In this document: positions 25,606 through 35,177 of the stretch, in pieces
How the letters are laid out: every line of letters starts with the position of its first letter
Position numbering within the stretch: position 1 is the stretch's first letter
Assembly: GCF_022846655.1 (NCBI RefSeq)
Contig: NZ_AP025667.1
Location: forward strand, 347,001-411,000
DNA: 64,000 nt
Direction: 5' to 3'
DNA from: Streptomyces seoulensis
GTDB lineage: Bacteria > Actinomycetota > Actinomycetes > Streptomycetales > Streptomycetaceae
Made by a program: the position numbers and the translations under genes
The notes under the pieces: model-generated
Told to the model about the DNA's origin: nothing
Seen by the model: the letters and a program-made list of their open reading frames with translations, nothing else
Databases searched by the model: none

Positions 25606-27282
25606 ATGAGTGTGGACACCAGAACACCCCGCACACCCACGGGGGACCGCTCGTCGGGATTCGACGACGCTCCCGCGCTGAGCATGGTGAAGGTGCCGAG
25701 CGATCCGGCGCAGGTCATCGTCAATCACGCCAGCTTCCGCGTGCAGTTGGGGACGGCGGGCAGGCGCACCCAATCCCCGAGAATCGCCCGGCACCTGAGC
25801 GCCGCCCAGGACACCGCCGGCATGTCCGCCGCGGGCGGGACCGCCGGTCGCCGCCGCCCGGTCGTCTGGAGCGGCCGGTCCGCGCCCGACGACACCGGCA
25901 CCCACCGGCTGCTCCAGGCCGTCCGGGGCAGCAGCGTCCGCCACCCCGAAGAACCGGCCGGGGCCACCCAGGTCATCCCGCGCCTCGACCCGGACCACAC
26001 CGGTTACGCGGACGCCTACGACCAGCTCGACGCGACCGTCGAGACCCCCGTCCTCGGCCACCAGCGCACCGGCCCGGACGGCGGCACCCGGCTGCTGCCC
26101 CACATGCGCCCGGTCGGCAGCGCCTACGACGAGCCGCCGTACGGCGAACCGCCCTACGCGGGCGACGAGTTCGACCTCGACGAGCCGCCCGTCCGGCCCG
26201 GCACGCGGGCCGCCCGGCGCCACGGTGACGATCCGGCCCGGCACGCGTACTACCCCGGCCGCCGGATGAACCTCGGCGTCGTCCTGCTCCCGCTGCGGGT
26301 CTTCCTCGGCTTCATCTCGATCTACGCCGGCATGGGCAAGCTGTGCGACCCCGTCTACTTCGACGGCGGCGAGCGCGGCTCCATGGTCAAGTGGCTCAAC
26401 ACCCTGCACCCGTGGGACGTGGCCGAGCCGCTGCGCCAGTTCGCCCTGCACCACCCGGTGGGCTCCGGGCTGGTCCTCGCCTTCCTCCAGGTCGTGGTCG
26501 GCGTGCTGACCATCCTCGGCTGCTGGCAGCGGGTCGCCGCCGCGGTGGGGGCGATGCTCTCGGCCGCGCTGATCGTCACCGTGAGCTGGAAGACGGTCCC
26601 GGCCTACGACGCGCCCGACATCATCTACCTGGCCGCCTGGTCCCCGCTGGTCATCGCGGGCGCCCCGGTCTACTCCGTCGACGGCAGGCTCGCGGGCAGC
26701 GCCTGGCGCACCCTGGGCCCGCGCGCCGCCATCTGGGACCTGCGCCGGTACGTGCTGCGCCGGGGCGCGCTGATCACGGTCGTCACGGTCGGTCTGACCC
26801 TGCTCGTCGGCTCGCTGCTCGGCGGCGCGGTACGCGACTCCAGCCGGGTGGTCGTGCCCGGTCCCGGCGAGGCGCCGCGCAACAACCAGCCCGGCTCGCC
26901 GCTGCCTTCGGAGCCCGGCACCCAGCGCAGGCAGGCCAGCCCCTCGGCGACCAGCTCGCCCACGGGCGGCGCCTCGGCCGGGGCGAGCCCGTCCGGCGCG
27001 GCCGGCACACCGGGCGCGGACCGCACGGCCGGTACGGCTCCGGCGGCGCCCAGCCAGACCCAGGGCACCACGGGCCAGGCCCCGCCCCAGCGGACCGCCC
27101 CGACCACCGGTGGCGGCGGCGCCCCCAGCACCACGTCGGGCCCGACCAGCGCGGGCGGGACCACGGCGGGCGGCACCGGCGCCGCCACGTCGACCGGCGG
27201 GAGCGACTCGGGCGGCGGCAGCGACTCCGGCGGTGCCTCCACCGGCCAGCCGGGCCTGGTGGGCGGTCTGTTCGGCAACTGA
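25606..27282 (+). CDS. DoxX family membrane protein with long disordered ends
   Basis: 558 residues. The N-terminal 225 are hydrophilic and cytoplasmic, with repeated Pro/Tyr clusters (EPPYGEPPYAGDEF). A DoxX domain with four membrane helices spans about 226-355 (LGVVLLPLRVFLGFISIYAGMGKL, FLQVVVGVLTILGCW, DIIYLAAWSPLVIAG), and a fifth hydrophobic helix lies near 388-406. The extracellular tail is Ser/Thr/Gly/Pro-rich (about 420-558). DoxX proteins are linked to thiol/oxidative stress in mycobacteria; role here unproven. ATG start at 25606 without a strong ribosome site; 25684 is possible. Confidence 0.85.
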   Translation: MSVDTRTPRTPTGDRSSGFDDAPALSMVKVPSDPAQVIVNHASFRVQLGTAGRRTQSPRIARHLSAAQDTAGMSAAGGTAGRRRPVVWSGRSAPDDTGTHRLLQAVRGSSVRHPEEPAGATQVIPRLDPDHTGYADAYDQLDATVETPVLGHQRTGPDGGTRLLPHMRPVGSAYDEPPYGEPPYAGDEFDLDEPPVRPGTRAARRHGDDPARHAYYPGRRMNLGVVLLPLRVFLGFISIYAGMGKLCDPVYFDGGERGSMVKWLNTLHPWDVAEPLRQFALHHPVGSGLVLAFLQVVVGVLTILGCWQRVAAAVGAMLSAALIVTVSWKTVPAYDAPDIIYLAAWSPLVIAGAPVYSVDGRLAGSAWRTLGPRAAIWDLRRYVLRRGALITVVTVGLTLLVGSLLGGAVRDSSRVVVPGPGEAPRNNQPGSPLPSEPGTQRRQASPSATSSPTGGASAGASPSGAAGTPGADRTAGTAPAAPSQTQGTTGQAPPQRTAPTTGGGGAPSTTSGPTSAGGTTAGGTGAATSTGGSDSGGGSDSGGASTGQPGLVGGLFGN

Positions 27283-27293
27283 CCGAGCACGCC

Positions 27294-27330
27294 AAGGGCC
27301 CCGTACCTCATCGCGAGGTACGGGGCCCTT
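27294..27330. terminator. Bidirectional terminator
   Basis: AAGGGCCCCGTACCTC and GAGGTACGGGGCCCTT, 16-bp perfect stem with a 5-nt loop, between the convergent DoxX and nucleotidyltransferase genes. Confidence 0.92.
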
Positions 27331-27350
27331 CGGCGTGTGGCGGGCGGCTG

Positions 27351-28082
27351 CTAGGCGCGCTCGCCGTCCAGCTCCTTGGCGGCCTCGGTCAGGTCCTTGA
27401 CCGTGTCGATGGCCCGCCAGTAAGCGCCCTGCGGCAGCGGGAAACCGGCGAGCTTGCGCTCACGGGCGAGCCGGGGGAAGGTCGCGCGCTCGTGGTCGCC
27501 GCGGTCGGGCAGCAGGTCGCGGAACTCGGGGGAGAAGACGTACACACCGGCGTTGATCTCGACGGTGGACGGCGGTGCCTCGATGAAGTCGGTGATGTGC
27601 CCGAAGCCGTCCGTGCGCACGGCGCCCCAGGGGATGCGCGGCCGGGCCAGCGCGAGGGTGGCCACCGCGTCCCGCTCGGTGTGGAAGTCGGCCATGTCCC
27701 GCAGGGAGAAGCGGGTCCAGATGTCGCCGTTGGTGGCGTACCAGGGCCGGTCGGGGCGGGGGAGATGCGCGGCGGCGTACTTCAGGCCGCCGCCGCGGCC
27801 GAGGGGTTCGGTCTCCACGACGGTGGTGACGGACAGCGGCAGGTCGGCCGTGGCCAGCCACTTCTGGAGGACCTCGGCGAGATGGCCGCAGGAGACCACC
27901 ACGTCCGTGACGCCCTCTTCGGCCAGCCAGTCGAGCTGGTGGCCGATGATCGGGGTGCCCGTGCCGGGGATCTCGACCATCGGCTTGGGCCGGTCGTCCG
28001 TGTAGGGACGCAGCCGTGAGCCCTGGCCACCGGCCAGGACGACGGCTTGGGTGGGGCGCGCGGCGACGTTCGGATGGGTCAT
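27351..28082 (-). CDS. Sugar-phosphate nucleotidyltransferase family protein
   Basis: 243 residues from ATG 28082 (MTHPNVAARP; an upstream GTG at 28115 is less likely). NTP_transferase fold: VVLAGGQGSRLRPYTDDRPKPMVEI binds the nucleotide, GHQLDWLAEEGVTDVVVSCGH, TEPLGRGGGLKYA and NGDIW complete the site. Probably forms an NDP-sugar from a sugar 1-phosphate; base and sugar specificity are unknown. No sugar-modifying genes adjacent. The 15-bp repeat array lies upstream of its start. Confidence 0.88.
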   Translation of the reverse strand: MTHPNVAARPTQAVVLAGGQGSRLRPYTDDRPKPMVEIPGTGTPIIGHQLDWLAEEGVTDVVVSCGHLAEVLQKWLATADLPLSVTTVVETEPLGRGGGLKYAAAHLPRPDRPWYATNGDIWTRFSLRDMADFHTERDAVATLALARPRIPWGAVRTDGFGHITDFIEAPPSTVEINAGVYVFSPEFRDLLPDRGDHERATFPRLARERKLAGFPLPQGAYWRAIDTVKDLTEAAKELDGERA

Positions 28083-28163
28083 GCCCCGAACTGTACGTGG
28101 CGCCCCGGCCGGCACCAGGGGCGCGACAGGCCGCTCCTGCGGCTGTCCGCGCCCGTGGTGCGG

Positions 28164-28328
28164 TCAGCTATGTGGGGTCCGCCATGTGCCGATCAGCCAT
28201 GTGCGGGTCGGCCATGTGCGGGTCGGCCATGTGTGGGTCCGCCATGTGCCGACCAGCCACGCACCGGCCACCCATGTGCTGGCCACCCATGTGCCGACCA
28301 CCCATGTGCCGATCAGCTATGTGCGGCC
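28164..28328. repeat. Tandem 15-bp repeat array, 11 copies
   Basis: Eleven imperfect, head-to-tail 15-base units, each centred on CCATGTGC (for example CGGCCATGTGCGGGT), with no spacers. It lies between two minus-strand genes, in the leader of the nucleotidyltransferase gene and overlapping the last codons of the preceding gene (28313). In one plus frame it would encode a SAMCG-like pentapeptide, but that frame has no gene context. No interspersed spacer, so not CRISPR. Confidence 0.9.
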
Positions 28329-28792
28329 AGCACACCCGTGGCGAAGGATGTGTCGCACACCGGGCGGGCGTAGGACTGGGCGCGGGAGGCGCCGTAGAGG
28401 CGGACCGCGGCCTTGCCCAGGGTGCGGGCGATCGAGGTGCAGTGCTCGGCGAGCGCGGGGTGGCCGTTGACCGCCTGCTGGAGGTGGGTGAGGACCACGC
28501 CGGGGTTCTTGTCCTGAAGCTCGGTCAGCAGCCGGTCGCGCAGCGCTTCCTGGGGCGCCGTCCGCTTGGCGGTGACCGTGCGGGCGGTGCCGGCCTTGGC
28601 GGGGGCCTGGGCGACGTCCGAGGCGGTGAGCACCGAGCCTTCGGAGTCCCCGGTCCAGTTGACCCGCGTGACCGCGAGGGTTCCGGAGAGCACCAGGACG
28701 ACGGGCAGGACGAGGGCGAGAGTACGGCCGATCCGGCGGGCAGGGCCGCCCCGGTGGCCGCGTCGCGTCTGAGGGGTGGTGGAGTGCGTCAC
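28313..28792 (-). CDS. Membrane-anchored hypothetical protein
   Basis: 159 residues. Basic N-terminus (RRGHRGGPARR), one hydrophobic segment (about 25-42, TLALVLPVVLVLSGTLAV) acting as uncleaved anchor or signal peptide, then a helical extracytoplasmic domain with two Cys (HCTSIARTL, RPVCDTSFATGV) that may form a disulfide. The repeat array begins at its 3' end. Function unknown. The gene stands between the nucleotidyltransferase and msiK, all minus strand. Confidence 0.75.
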   Translation of the reverse strand: MTHSTTPQTRRGHRGGPARRIGRTLALVLPVVLVLSGTLAVTRVNWTGDSEGSVLTASDVAQAPAKAGTARTVTAKRTAPQEALRDRLLTELQDKNPGVVLTHLQQAVNGHPALAEHCTSIARTLGKAAVRLYGASRAQSYARPVCDTSFATGVLAAHS

Positions 28793-28943
28793 GCGAGTGA
28801 GGGTAGCGCCCGGTGATGATTTGGCGACATTTAGTCACCCTTACGGGCGATGAAGTCGTGCTGCTTTCTGGGTAGGGGGTTGACGTCGGCCGTCCGAATT
28901 GATCCCTGTGCCGGGATATCCGCCGAAGCGCGCCCGGACACGG

Positions 28944-28973
28944 CGGGAGGGGGCCCCGCAGGACCCCCTCCCG
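28944..28973 (-). terminator. Terminator after msiK
   Basis: CGGGAGGGGG and CCCCCTCCCG form a 10-bp stem with a 10-nt loop, 22 bases past the msiK stop. Confidence 0.75.
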
Positions 28974-28994
28974 TCGAACTTCCCCTGCCTTAGG

Positions 28995-30134
<1,140 letters not shown>

Positions 30135-30202
30135 GGTGAATGGGCCCCCTTCTACCGGCAGGAACGTGCCGGACGATCCGTTGTAGGAAGGTGGTTCGGG
30201 TG

Positions 30203-30218
30203 GTTCACCCAGGTGAAC
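30203..30218. promoter_or_regulatory. 16-bp palindrome upstream of msiK
   Basis: GTTCACC CA GGTGAAC, perfect 7-bp arms around CA, 69-84 bp before the msiK start. The half-site equals a PhoP repeat unit but in inverted rather than direct arrangement, so a different dimeric repressor is more likely. Confidence 0.5.
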
Positions 30219-30334
30219 TGGCAGGACCGTACCCGGCGCCGACCAGCCCTGTCAGTACCTGGGCGGCCCCGAATTTCCCCGGCCGTCCCACACCCCCGCA
30301 TGGGTACACTGCACACACGGGCCCACCGGCCCAC

Positions 30335-30408
30335 GCCTCCTTAGCTCAGATGGCCAGAGCAACGCACTTGTAATGCGTAGGTCGTCGGTTCGAATCCGAC
30401 AGGGGGCT
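30335..30408 (+). tRNA. tRNA-Thr (anticodon TGT)
   Basis: 74 nt. Acceptor stem GCCTCCT/AGGGGGC (one G-T pair), D-arm TAGCTCAGATGG, anticodon stem ACGCA/TGCGT with loop CTTGTAA (anticodon TGT), T-arm GTCGG TTCGAAT CCGAC, discriminator T. CCA is not encoded. A TACACT -10-like box lies at 30305-30310. A hairpin terminator follows 11 bases later; the pigment cluster begins right after it. Confidence 0.97.
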
Positions 30409-30418
30409 CCGCACGGCG

Positions 30419-30452
30419 AAGGCCGCCCGCACCTCACGGTGTGGGCGGCCTT
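30419..30452. terminator. Terminator shared by tRNA-Thr and FAD hydroxylase gene
   Basis: AAGGCCGCCCGCACC pairs with GGTGTGGGCGGCCTT (15 bp with a G-T pair), followed on the plus strand by TTCGGGG TTTT. It stands between the convergent tRNA and minus-strand gene. Confidence 0.85.
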
Positions 30453-30469
30453 CGGGGTTTTCCGGGGGG

Positions 30470-32110
30470 TCAGGCGGGGGTGAGCAGGGAGCTCAGGGCC
30501 TCGCGGAGCGCCGTCTCCGGGTCCTCGGCGGCGCCCGTCGCGCGCCAGGCCACGAAGCCGTCGGGGCGGATGAGGACCGCGCCGTCCGCCGTGGTGCCGT
30601 GGGCCTCGGCCCAGTCGGTGCCCTCGGTGTCGTAGGTGAGGTCGGCGTCCGGGCCGGGGCCCACGCGGAAGGCGTCGAGGGCGATGCCGTCCTCGGCGGC
30701 CACGCGGCGGGCCGCCGCGTACCAGCCCGCGTCGTCGGGGGCGTCGGTGAGCAGGACCATCGAGCGCTCGTAGAGGTCGAGGGTGGACAGGCGCAGGCCG
30801 CCGCGGCGCACCCACAGGTGCGGGGCGCGGCTGCCGGGGCGGCCGTCGAGGGCGAGGGCGTCCGGGACGACCGGGGCCTCGGGGTCGGCGCCGAGGACGG
30901 CACCGGCGGGGTAGCGGTAGCCGAGGACGACGTTGAGGATGCCGCCGCGCTTGCCGCCGCCGACACCGGGGGCCGGCGCGAAGCCGGGGTGGCTGTGCTC
31001 GACGGAGCGGGCGGAGGCGCGGGCGCTGGTGGCGACCGCGACCGGTCGGCGCTCGGCGCCGTAGGTCTCCAGCAGGCCGGGGCCGGCCCAGCCGGACAGG
31101 ACGGCGGAGAGCTTCCAGGCGAGGTTGTGCGCGTCCTGGATGCCGGTGTTGGAGCCGAACGCGCCGGTGGGGGACATCTCGTGGGCGGAGTCGCCGGCGA
31201 GGAAGACCCGGCCCGCCGAGTAGAGGTCGGCGACGCGTTCGGCGGCACGCCAGGAGGCCATACCGGTGATCTTCACGTCGAGTTCGTCCACGCCGACCGC
31301 CCGGCGGATGTGGTCGCGCAGCCGCTCCTCGGTGAAGTCGTCCAGGGTCTCGCCGCGCTCGGGGTGCCAGGGCGCGTGGAAGACCCAGTTCTCCTTGTTG
31401 TCCACGGGCAGCAGCGCGCCGTCCGCGTCCGGGTGGGTGAGGTAGCAGCAGATGAAGCGGCGGTCTCCGACCACGTCGGCCAGCGCGCTGGAGCGGAAGG
31501 TGACGCTGACGTTGGCGAACAGGTCGCCGGGTCCGCTCTGGCCGACGCCGAGGGCGCGCCGTACGGGGCTGCGCGGGCCGTCGGCGGCGACGAGGTAGTC
31601 GGCGCGGACGGTGAAGCGCTCCTCGGTGTCGCGGTCCAGGACGGTGGCCGTCACTCCGTCGGCGTCCTGCTCGAAGGACTCCATCTGGTGGAAGTACCGG
31701 AGGTCGCCGCCGAGTTCGCGGGCGCTGTCCACGAGGACGGGTTCGAGGTCGTTCTGGCTGCACAGGCACCACGCGGTGGGGCTGAACCTGGCCAGGCCGC
31801 CGCCGGGGTCGATGTTCCTGAAGAGCCATTCGCCGGCGTCACCCACGAGGGTGGGCGCCTGGAGGATGCCGTGGTTGTCGGCGAGGAGCGAGGCGGCCGC
31901 CTTGATGTCCGGCTCGACCCCGGCGACCCGGAACAGCTCCATCGTGCGGACGTTGTTGCCGCGTCCACGCGGGTGGTTCGAGGTCCCGGAGTGCCGCTCG
32001 ACGAGCATGTGCCGCACACCGAGACGGCCCAGGAACACGGACATGGACAGGCCCACCAGTGAGCCGCCCACGATGAGGACGGGGACCCGGTGGTCGGCTT
32101 TCTGATGCAT
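30470..32110 (-). CDS. FAD-dependent aromatic polyketide hydroxylase (WhiE ORFVIII type)
   Basis: 546 residues from ATG 32110 (GGAGG 5 bases upstream). PheA/TfdB-type flavoprotein monooxygenase: Rossmann VLIVGGSLVGLSMSVFLGRLG, DG motif YLVAADGPRSPVRRALG, and GD motif VFLAGDSAHEMSPTGAFGSNTGIQDAHNLAWKL. The C-terminal thioredoxin-like part (about 430-546) is usual for aromatic polyketide hydroxylases. Expected to hydroxylate the cyclised pigment. Divergent from the PKS operon across 199 bp, exactly as in whiE, where the divergent promoter is separately controlled during sporulation. Confidence 0.92.
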   Translation of the reverse strand: MHQKADHRVPVLIVGGSLVGLSMSVFLGRLGVRHMLVERHSGTSNHPRGRGNNVRTMELFRVAGVEPDIKAAASLLADNHGILQAPTLVGDAGEWLFRNIDPGGGLARFSPTAWCLCSQNDLEPVLVDSARELGGDLRYFHQMESFEQDADGVTATVLDRDTEERFTVRADYLVAADGPRSPVRRALGVGQSGPGDLFANVSVTFRSSALADVVGDRRFICCYLTHPDADGALLPVDNKENWVFHAPWHPERGETLDDFTEERLRDHIRRAVGVDELDVKITGMASWRAAERVADLYSAGRVFLAGDSAHEMSPTGAFGSNTGIQDAHNLAWKLSAVLSGWAGPGLLETYGAERRPVAVATSARASARSVEHSHPGFAPAPGVGGGKRGGILNVVLGYRYPAGAVLGADPEAPVVPDALALDGRPGSRAPHLWVRRGGLRLSTLDLYERSMVLLTDAPDDAGWYAAARRVAAEDGIALDAFRVGPGPDADLTYDTEGTDWAEAHGTTADGAVLIRPDGFVAWRATGAAEDPETALREALSSLLTPA

Positions 32111-32309
32111 CGAAGCCTCCAGTGGCTGGGGTGGGCGCGTGGGGCGCCTGTGACTCTTCATGCCCGCCCGTGCCTGCTCCGCGTGCCCAATCACCCGCGT
32201 GGTTCACAGGAGTCGCGGGCTCGTGGGGACCGGCACAGGATCAAGGAACGCTGCCGGACCCGATCGACGGCCGGCACCGGTTCTGGCCCGCGAAGGAGAT
32301 GTGTGCAGG

Positions 32310-33395
32310 ATGACCACCACGTCTGAACGTCCCTCAGAAACGCTGACACGCGAGGTGTCCAAGCGTGTCTCCCAGTCCGTGTTCGACGGCTCCCCGCTGC
32401 GGGTCGTCCTTCTGGTCGACGTGTACGACGGCGCTCAGCAGCAGTTCCTGGAGGCGTACGAGCTGCTCTGCGCCCAGGTCGCGCAGGTTCCCGGTCACGT
32501 CAGCGACCAGCTCTGCCAGTCCATCGAGAACCCCTCGCAGTGGCTGATCACCAGCGAGTGGGAGAGCGCCCCGCCGTTCCTCACCTGGGTGAACAGCGAG
32601 GAGCACGTGCACATGGTGGAGCCGCTGCACTCCTGCGTCCGCGACACCCGTTCGCTGCGCTTCCACATCGTCCGCGAGACGGGCGGCCCCGCGGTCCCCG
32701 CCGAGTCGGCCCCCGGCCGCCGCCTCCAGGCCCACCCGCGCATCGGTGACGGAGTCATCCGGCACGCGCTCACCTTCACCGTGAAGCCGGGCACCGAGGA
32801 GAAGGTCGCGGCGATCCTCTCGGACTACGCCTCGCCCAAGGCCCGCGTCGACGACACCACGGAGCTGGTGCGGACCTCGTTGTTCATGCAGGGCAACCGC
32901 GTGGTGCGGGCCATCGAGGTGCGCGGCGACCTGCTCGCGGCGCTGCGGCACGTGGCCCGGCAGCCCGAGGTGCGGGCGGTCGAGGAGGCCATCAACCCCT
33001 ACCTGGAGCAGGACCGGGACCTGGACGACCAGGAGTCGGCCCGCATGTTCTTCACCCGCGCGGCGCTCCCGGCGGTGCACCACGTGGTGGCCGACGAGCA
33101 GGCGGAGGGCAACCGCCTCGCGCTGTTCTACCCGGCCCGCGCCGACCAGGGCATGCGGCTGGCGGAACTGATCTCCCAGTACGACCAGACCGCGGCCGAG
33201 GACCCGACGAGCCAGGTGCTGCGCAGCACGGTCTTCCAGCGCGACGACGTGGTGGTGCGCCTGGTGGACGTACGCGGCACGGACGTCGAGGCGCTGCCGG
33301 AGGACGCGCGGGCGGCCGCCCAGGTGCGCGGGCTGCTCGCCGGCGAGGCCGTCCGGATGGACCTGGTCACCGACCGCCGCGCCTCGGACGCCTGA
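32310..33395 (+). CDS. SchA/CurD-like domain protein (WhiE ORFI)
   Basis: 361 residues. An N-terminal ABM-like ferredoxin fold (about 22-125, RVVLLVDVYDGAQQQFLEAYELL, WLITSEWES), then a SchA/CurD domain (about 145-250 and 270-350; HALTFTVKPGTEEKVAAILSDYASP, GNRVVRAIEVRGD, QRDDVVVRLVDVRG). First gene of the pigment operon. Biochemical role is not established; required for normal spore pigment in related clusters. ATG 32310 is preceded by AAGGAG and the 199-bp divergent promoter region. Confidence 0.88.
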   Translation: MTTTSERPSETLTREVSKRVSQSVFDGSPLRVVLLVDVYDGAQQQFLEAYELLCAQVAQVPGHVSDQLCQSIENPSQWLITSEWESAPPFLTWVNSEEHVHMVEPLHSCVRDTRSLRFHIVRETGGPAVPAESAPGRRLQAHPRIGDGVIRHALTFTVKPGTEEKVAAILSDYASPKARVDDTTELVRTSLFMQGNRVVRAIEVRGDLLAALRHVARQPEVRAVEEAINPYLEQDRDLDDQESARMFFTRAALPAVHHVVADEQAEGNRLALFYPARADQGMRLAELISQYDQTAAEDPTSQVLRSTVFQRDDVVVRLVDVRGTDVEALPEDARAAAQVRGLLAGEAVRMDLVTDRRASDA

Positions 33396-33452
33396 TCCGT
33401 GCCCGCCCCTCACCCCGCAACCGCCGACGCGGCACATCCAACGGAGGAAGCT

Positions 33453-33914
33453 GTGATCAAAAACCGTCCCAAGATCATCGACCTGAAGGACACCGAGCAC
33501 AACACCCGGCGCGGCGGCGACCTGCGCGCCATGCTGACCCCGGCGACGGTCGGCTCCACCAGCGGTTTCATGGGCGTGGCCATCGTGCAGCCCGGCGACC
33601 GCATCGGCGAGCACTACCACCCGTACTCCGAGGAGTTCGTGTACGTGATCTGCGGCCGGCTGGAGGTGGACCTCGACGGCGAGGCGCACCCCCTCGTGCC
33701 GGAGCAGGGCCTGTTGATCCCCGCCCACATGCGGCACCGCTTCCGCAATGTGGGTGACGACGAGGCGCGCCTCGTCTTCCACCTGGGTCCGCTGGCCCCG
33801 CGCCCGCAGGACGGCCACGTGGACACCGAGGAGACGGACGTCATCGGGGCCGCCGCGGTGGTGACGGAGGCCGGTGGTGCCGTTGCCGCGGGCCGGGACC
33901 AGGTGCGCTCATGA
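33453..33914 (+). CDS. Cupin-domain polyketide protein (WhiE ORFII)
   Basis: 153 residues from GTG 33453 (GGAGG 5 bases upstream; a GTG at 33399 has none). Single cupin: [21 protein letters not shown] gives the His-His-Glu metal ligands and [23 protein letters not shown] the second motif. In type II PKS clusters such cupins act in cyclisation or as auxiliary oxygenases. Its end overlaps the KS-alpha start (ATGA). Confidence 0.9.
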   Translation: MIKNRPKIIDLKDTEHNTRRGGDLRAMLTPATVGSTSGFMGVAIVQPGDRIGEHYHPYSEEFVYVICGRLEVDLDGEAHPLVPEQGLLIPAHMRHRFRNVGDDEARLVFHLGPLAPRPQDGHVDTEETDVIGAAAVVTEAGGAVAAGRDQVRS

Positions 33915-35170
33915 CCCGGCGGGTGGCGGTCACGGGCATAGGCATCGTGGCTCCGGGCGGGATCGGCGCGCCCGCGTTCTGGGACCTGCTGTCCAACGGC
34001 CGGACCGCCACGCGGGGCATCACCTTCTTCGACCCCTCGGGGCTGCGTTCGCGGATCGCCGCCGAGTGCGACTTCGACCCGTCGGCCTACGGTCTGGACG
34101 CCGAGCAGGTGGCGCGCTCGGACCGGTACATCCAGTTCGCGCTGGTGGCCGGCGACGAGGCGGTGCACGACTCGGGTCTCGACCTGGCGGCCGAGGACCC
34201 GTGGCGGATCGCGGTGTCGGTCGGCACCGCGGTCGGCGGCACCACCCGGCTGGAGAACGACTATGTGCTGGTCAGCCATGGTGGCCAGCGCTGGGATGTG
34301 GACCACACCCAGGCCCGGCCGGAGCTTCACCGGGCGTTCTCGCCCAGCACGGTCGCCTCGTCGGTGGCCGAGCGGTTCGGCGCGCGGGGCCCGGTGCAGA
34401 CGGTGTCCACGGGCTGCACCTCGGGTCTGGACGCGGTCGGGTACGCCTTCCACACCGTGCAGGAGGGCCGGGCGGACATATGCCTGGCCGGTGCCTCCGA
34501 CTCGCCGATCTCGCCGATCACGATGGCGTGCTTCGACGCGATCAAGGCGACGTCCTCCAACAACGACGACCCGGCGCACGCCTCCCGGCCCTTCGACAAC
34601 GACCGTGACGGGTTCGTCATGGGCGAGGGCGGCGCGGTGCTGGTGCTGGAGGAGCTGGAACACGCGCGGGCCCGCGGTGCGCACGTGTACTGCGAGCTCA
34701 GCGGCTACGCCACGTTCGGCAACGCGTACCACATGACCGGTCTGACCCCCGAGGGCCTGGAGATGGCCCGCGCGATCGAGACGGCCATGGACCAGGCCCG
34801 GATCGACCCGACCGCGATCGACTACGTCAACGCGCACGGTTCCGGCACCCGGCAGAACGACCGCCACGAGACGGCCGCGGTGAAGCGGGCGCTCGGGCAG
34901 CACGCCTACGACACCCCGATGAGCTCCATCAAGTCGATGGTGGGGCACTCCCTCGGGGCGATCGGGGCCATCGAGGTGGTGGCGTGTGTCCTGGCGCTCG
35001 CCAGGCAGGCAGTCCCGCCGACCGCGAACTACACGACCCCCGACCCTGAGTGCGACCTGGACTACGTCCCGCGCGAGGCGAGGGAGCGGAAGCTGAACGG
35101 CGTGCTCTCCGTGGGCAGCGGGTTCGGCGGTTTCCAGTCCGCGGTGATCCTGACCCGGCCGAGGGAGTGA
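33911..35170 (+). CDS. Ketosynthase alpha subunit of spore pigment PKS
   Basis: 419 residues. Condenses malonyl-ACP units as heterodimer with the CLF. Catalytic Cys169 (TGCTSGLDA), His309 ([11 protein letters not shown]) and His346 (VGHSLGAIG) are all present, plus the acetyl-CoA-type thiolase fold ends. Overlaps the cupin by 4 bp and is 7 bp from the CLF gene. Corresponds to WhiE ORFIII. Confidence 0.96.
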   Translation: MTRRVAVTGIGIVAPGGIGAPAFWDLLSNGRTATRGITFFDPSGLRSRIAAECDFDPSAYGLDAEQVARSDRYIQFALVAGDEAVHDSGLDLAAEDPWRIAVSVGTAVGGTTRLENDYVLVSHGGQRWDVDHTQARPELHRAFSPSTVASSVAERFGARGPVQTVSTGCTSGLDAVGYAFHTVQEGRADICLAGASDSPISPITMACFDAIKATSSNNDDPAHASRPFDNDRDGFVMGEGGAVLVLEELEHARARGAHVYCELSGYATFGNAYHMTGLTPEGLEMARAIETAMDQARIDPTAIDYVNAHGSGTRQNDRHETAAVKRALGQHAYDTPMSSIKSMVGHSLGAIGAIEVVACVLALARQAVPPTANYTTPDPECDLDYVPREARERKLNGVLSVGSGFGGFQSAVILTRPRE

Positions 35171-35177
35171 GGACACG

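Noticed and set aside
28164..28328. CRISPR array
   Set aside because: Repeats are contiguous 15-mers without spacers and there are no cas genes.
28016..28816. Plus-strand frame with SAMCG-like pentapeptides across the repeat array
   Set aside because: The frame is created by the 15-bp period; flanking parts have no protein-like content and oppose real minus-strand genes.
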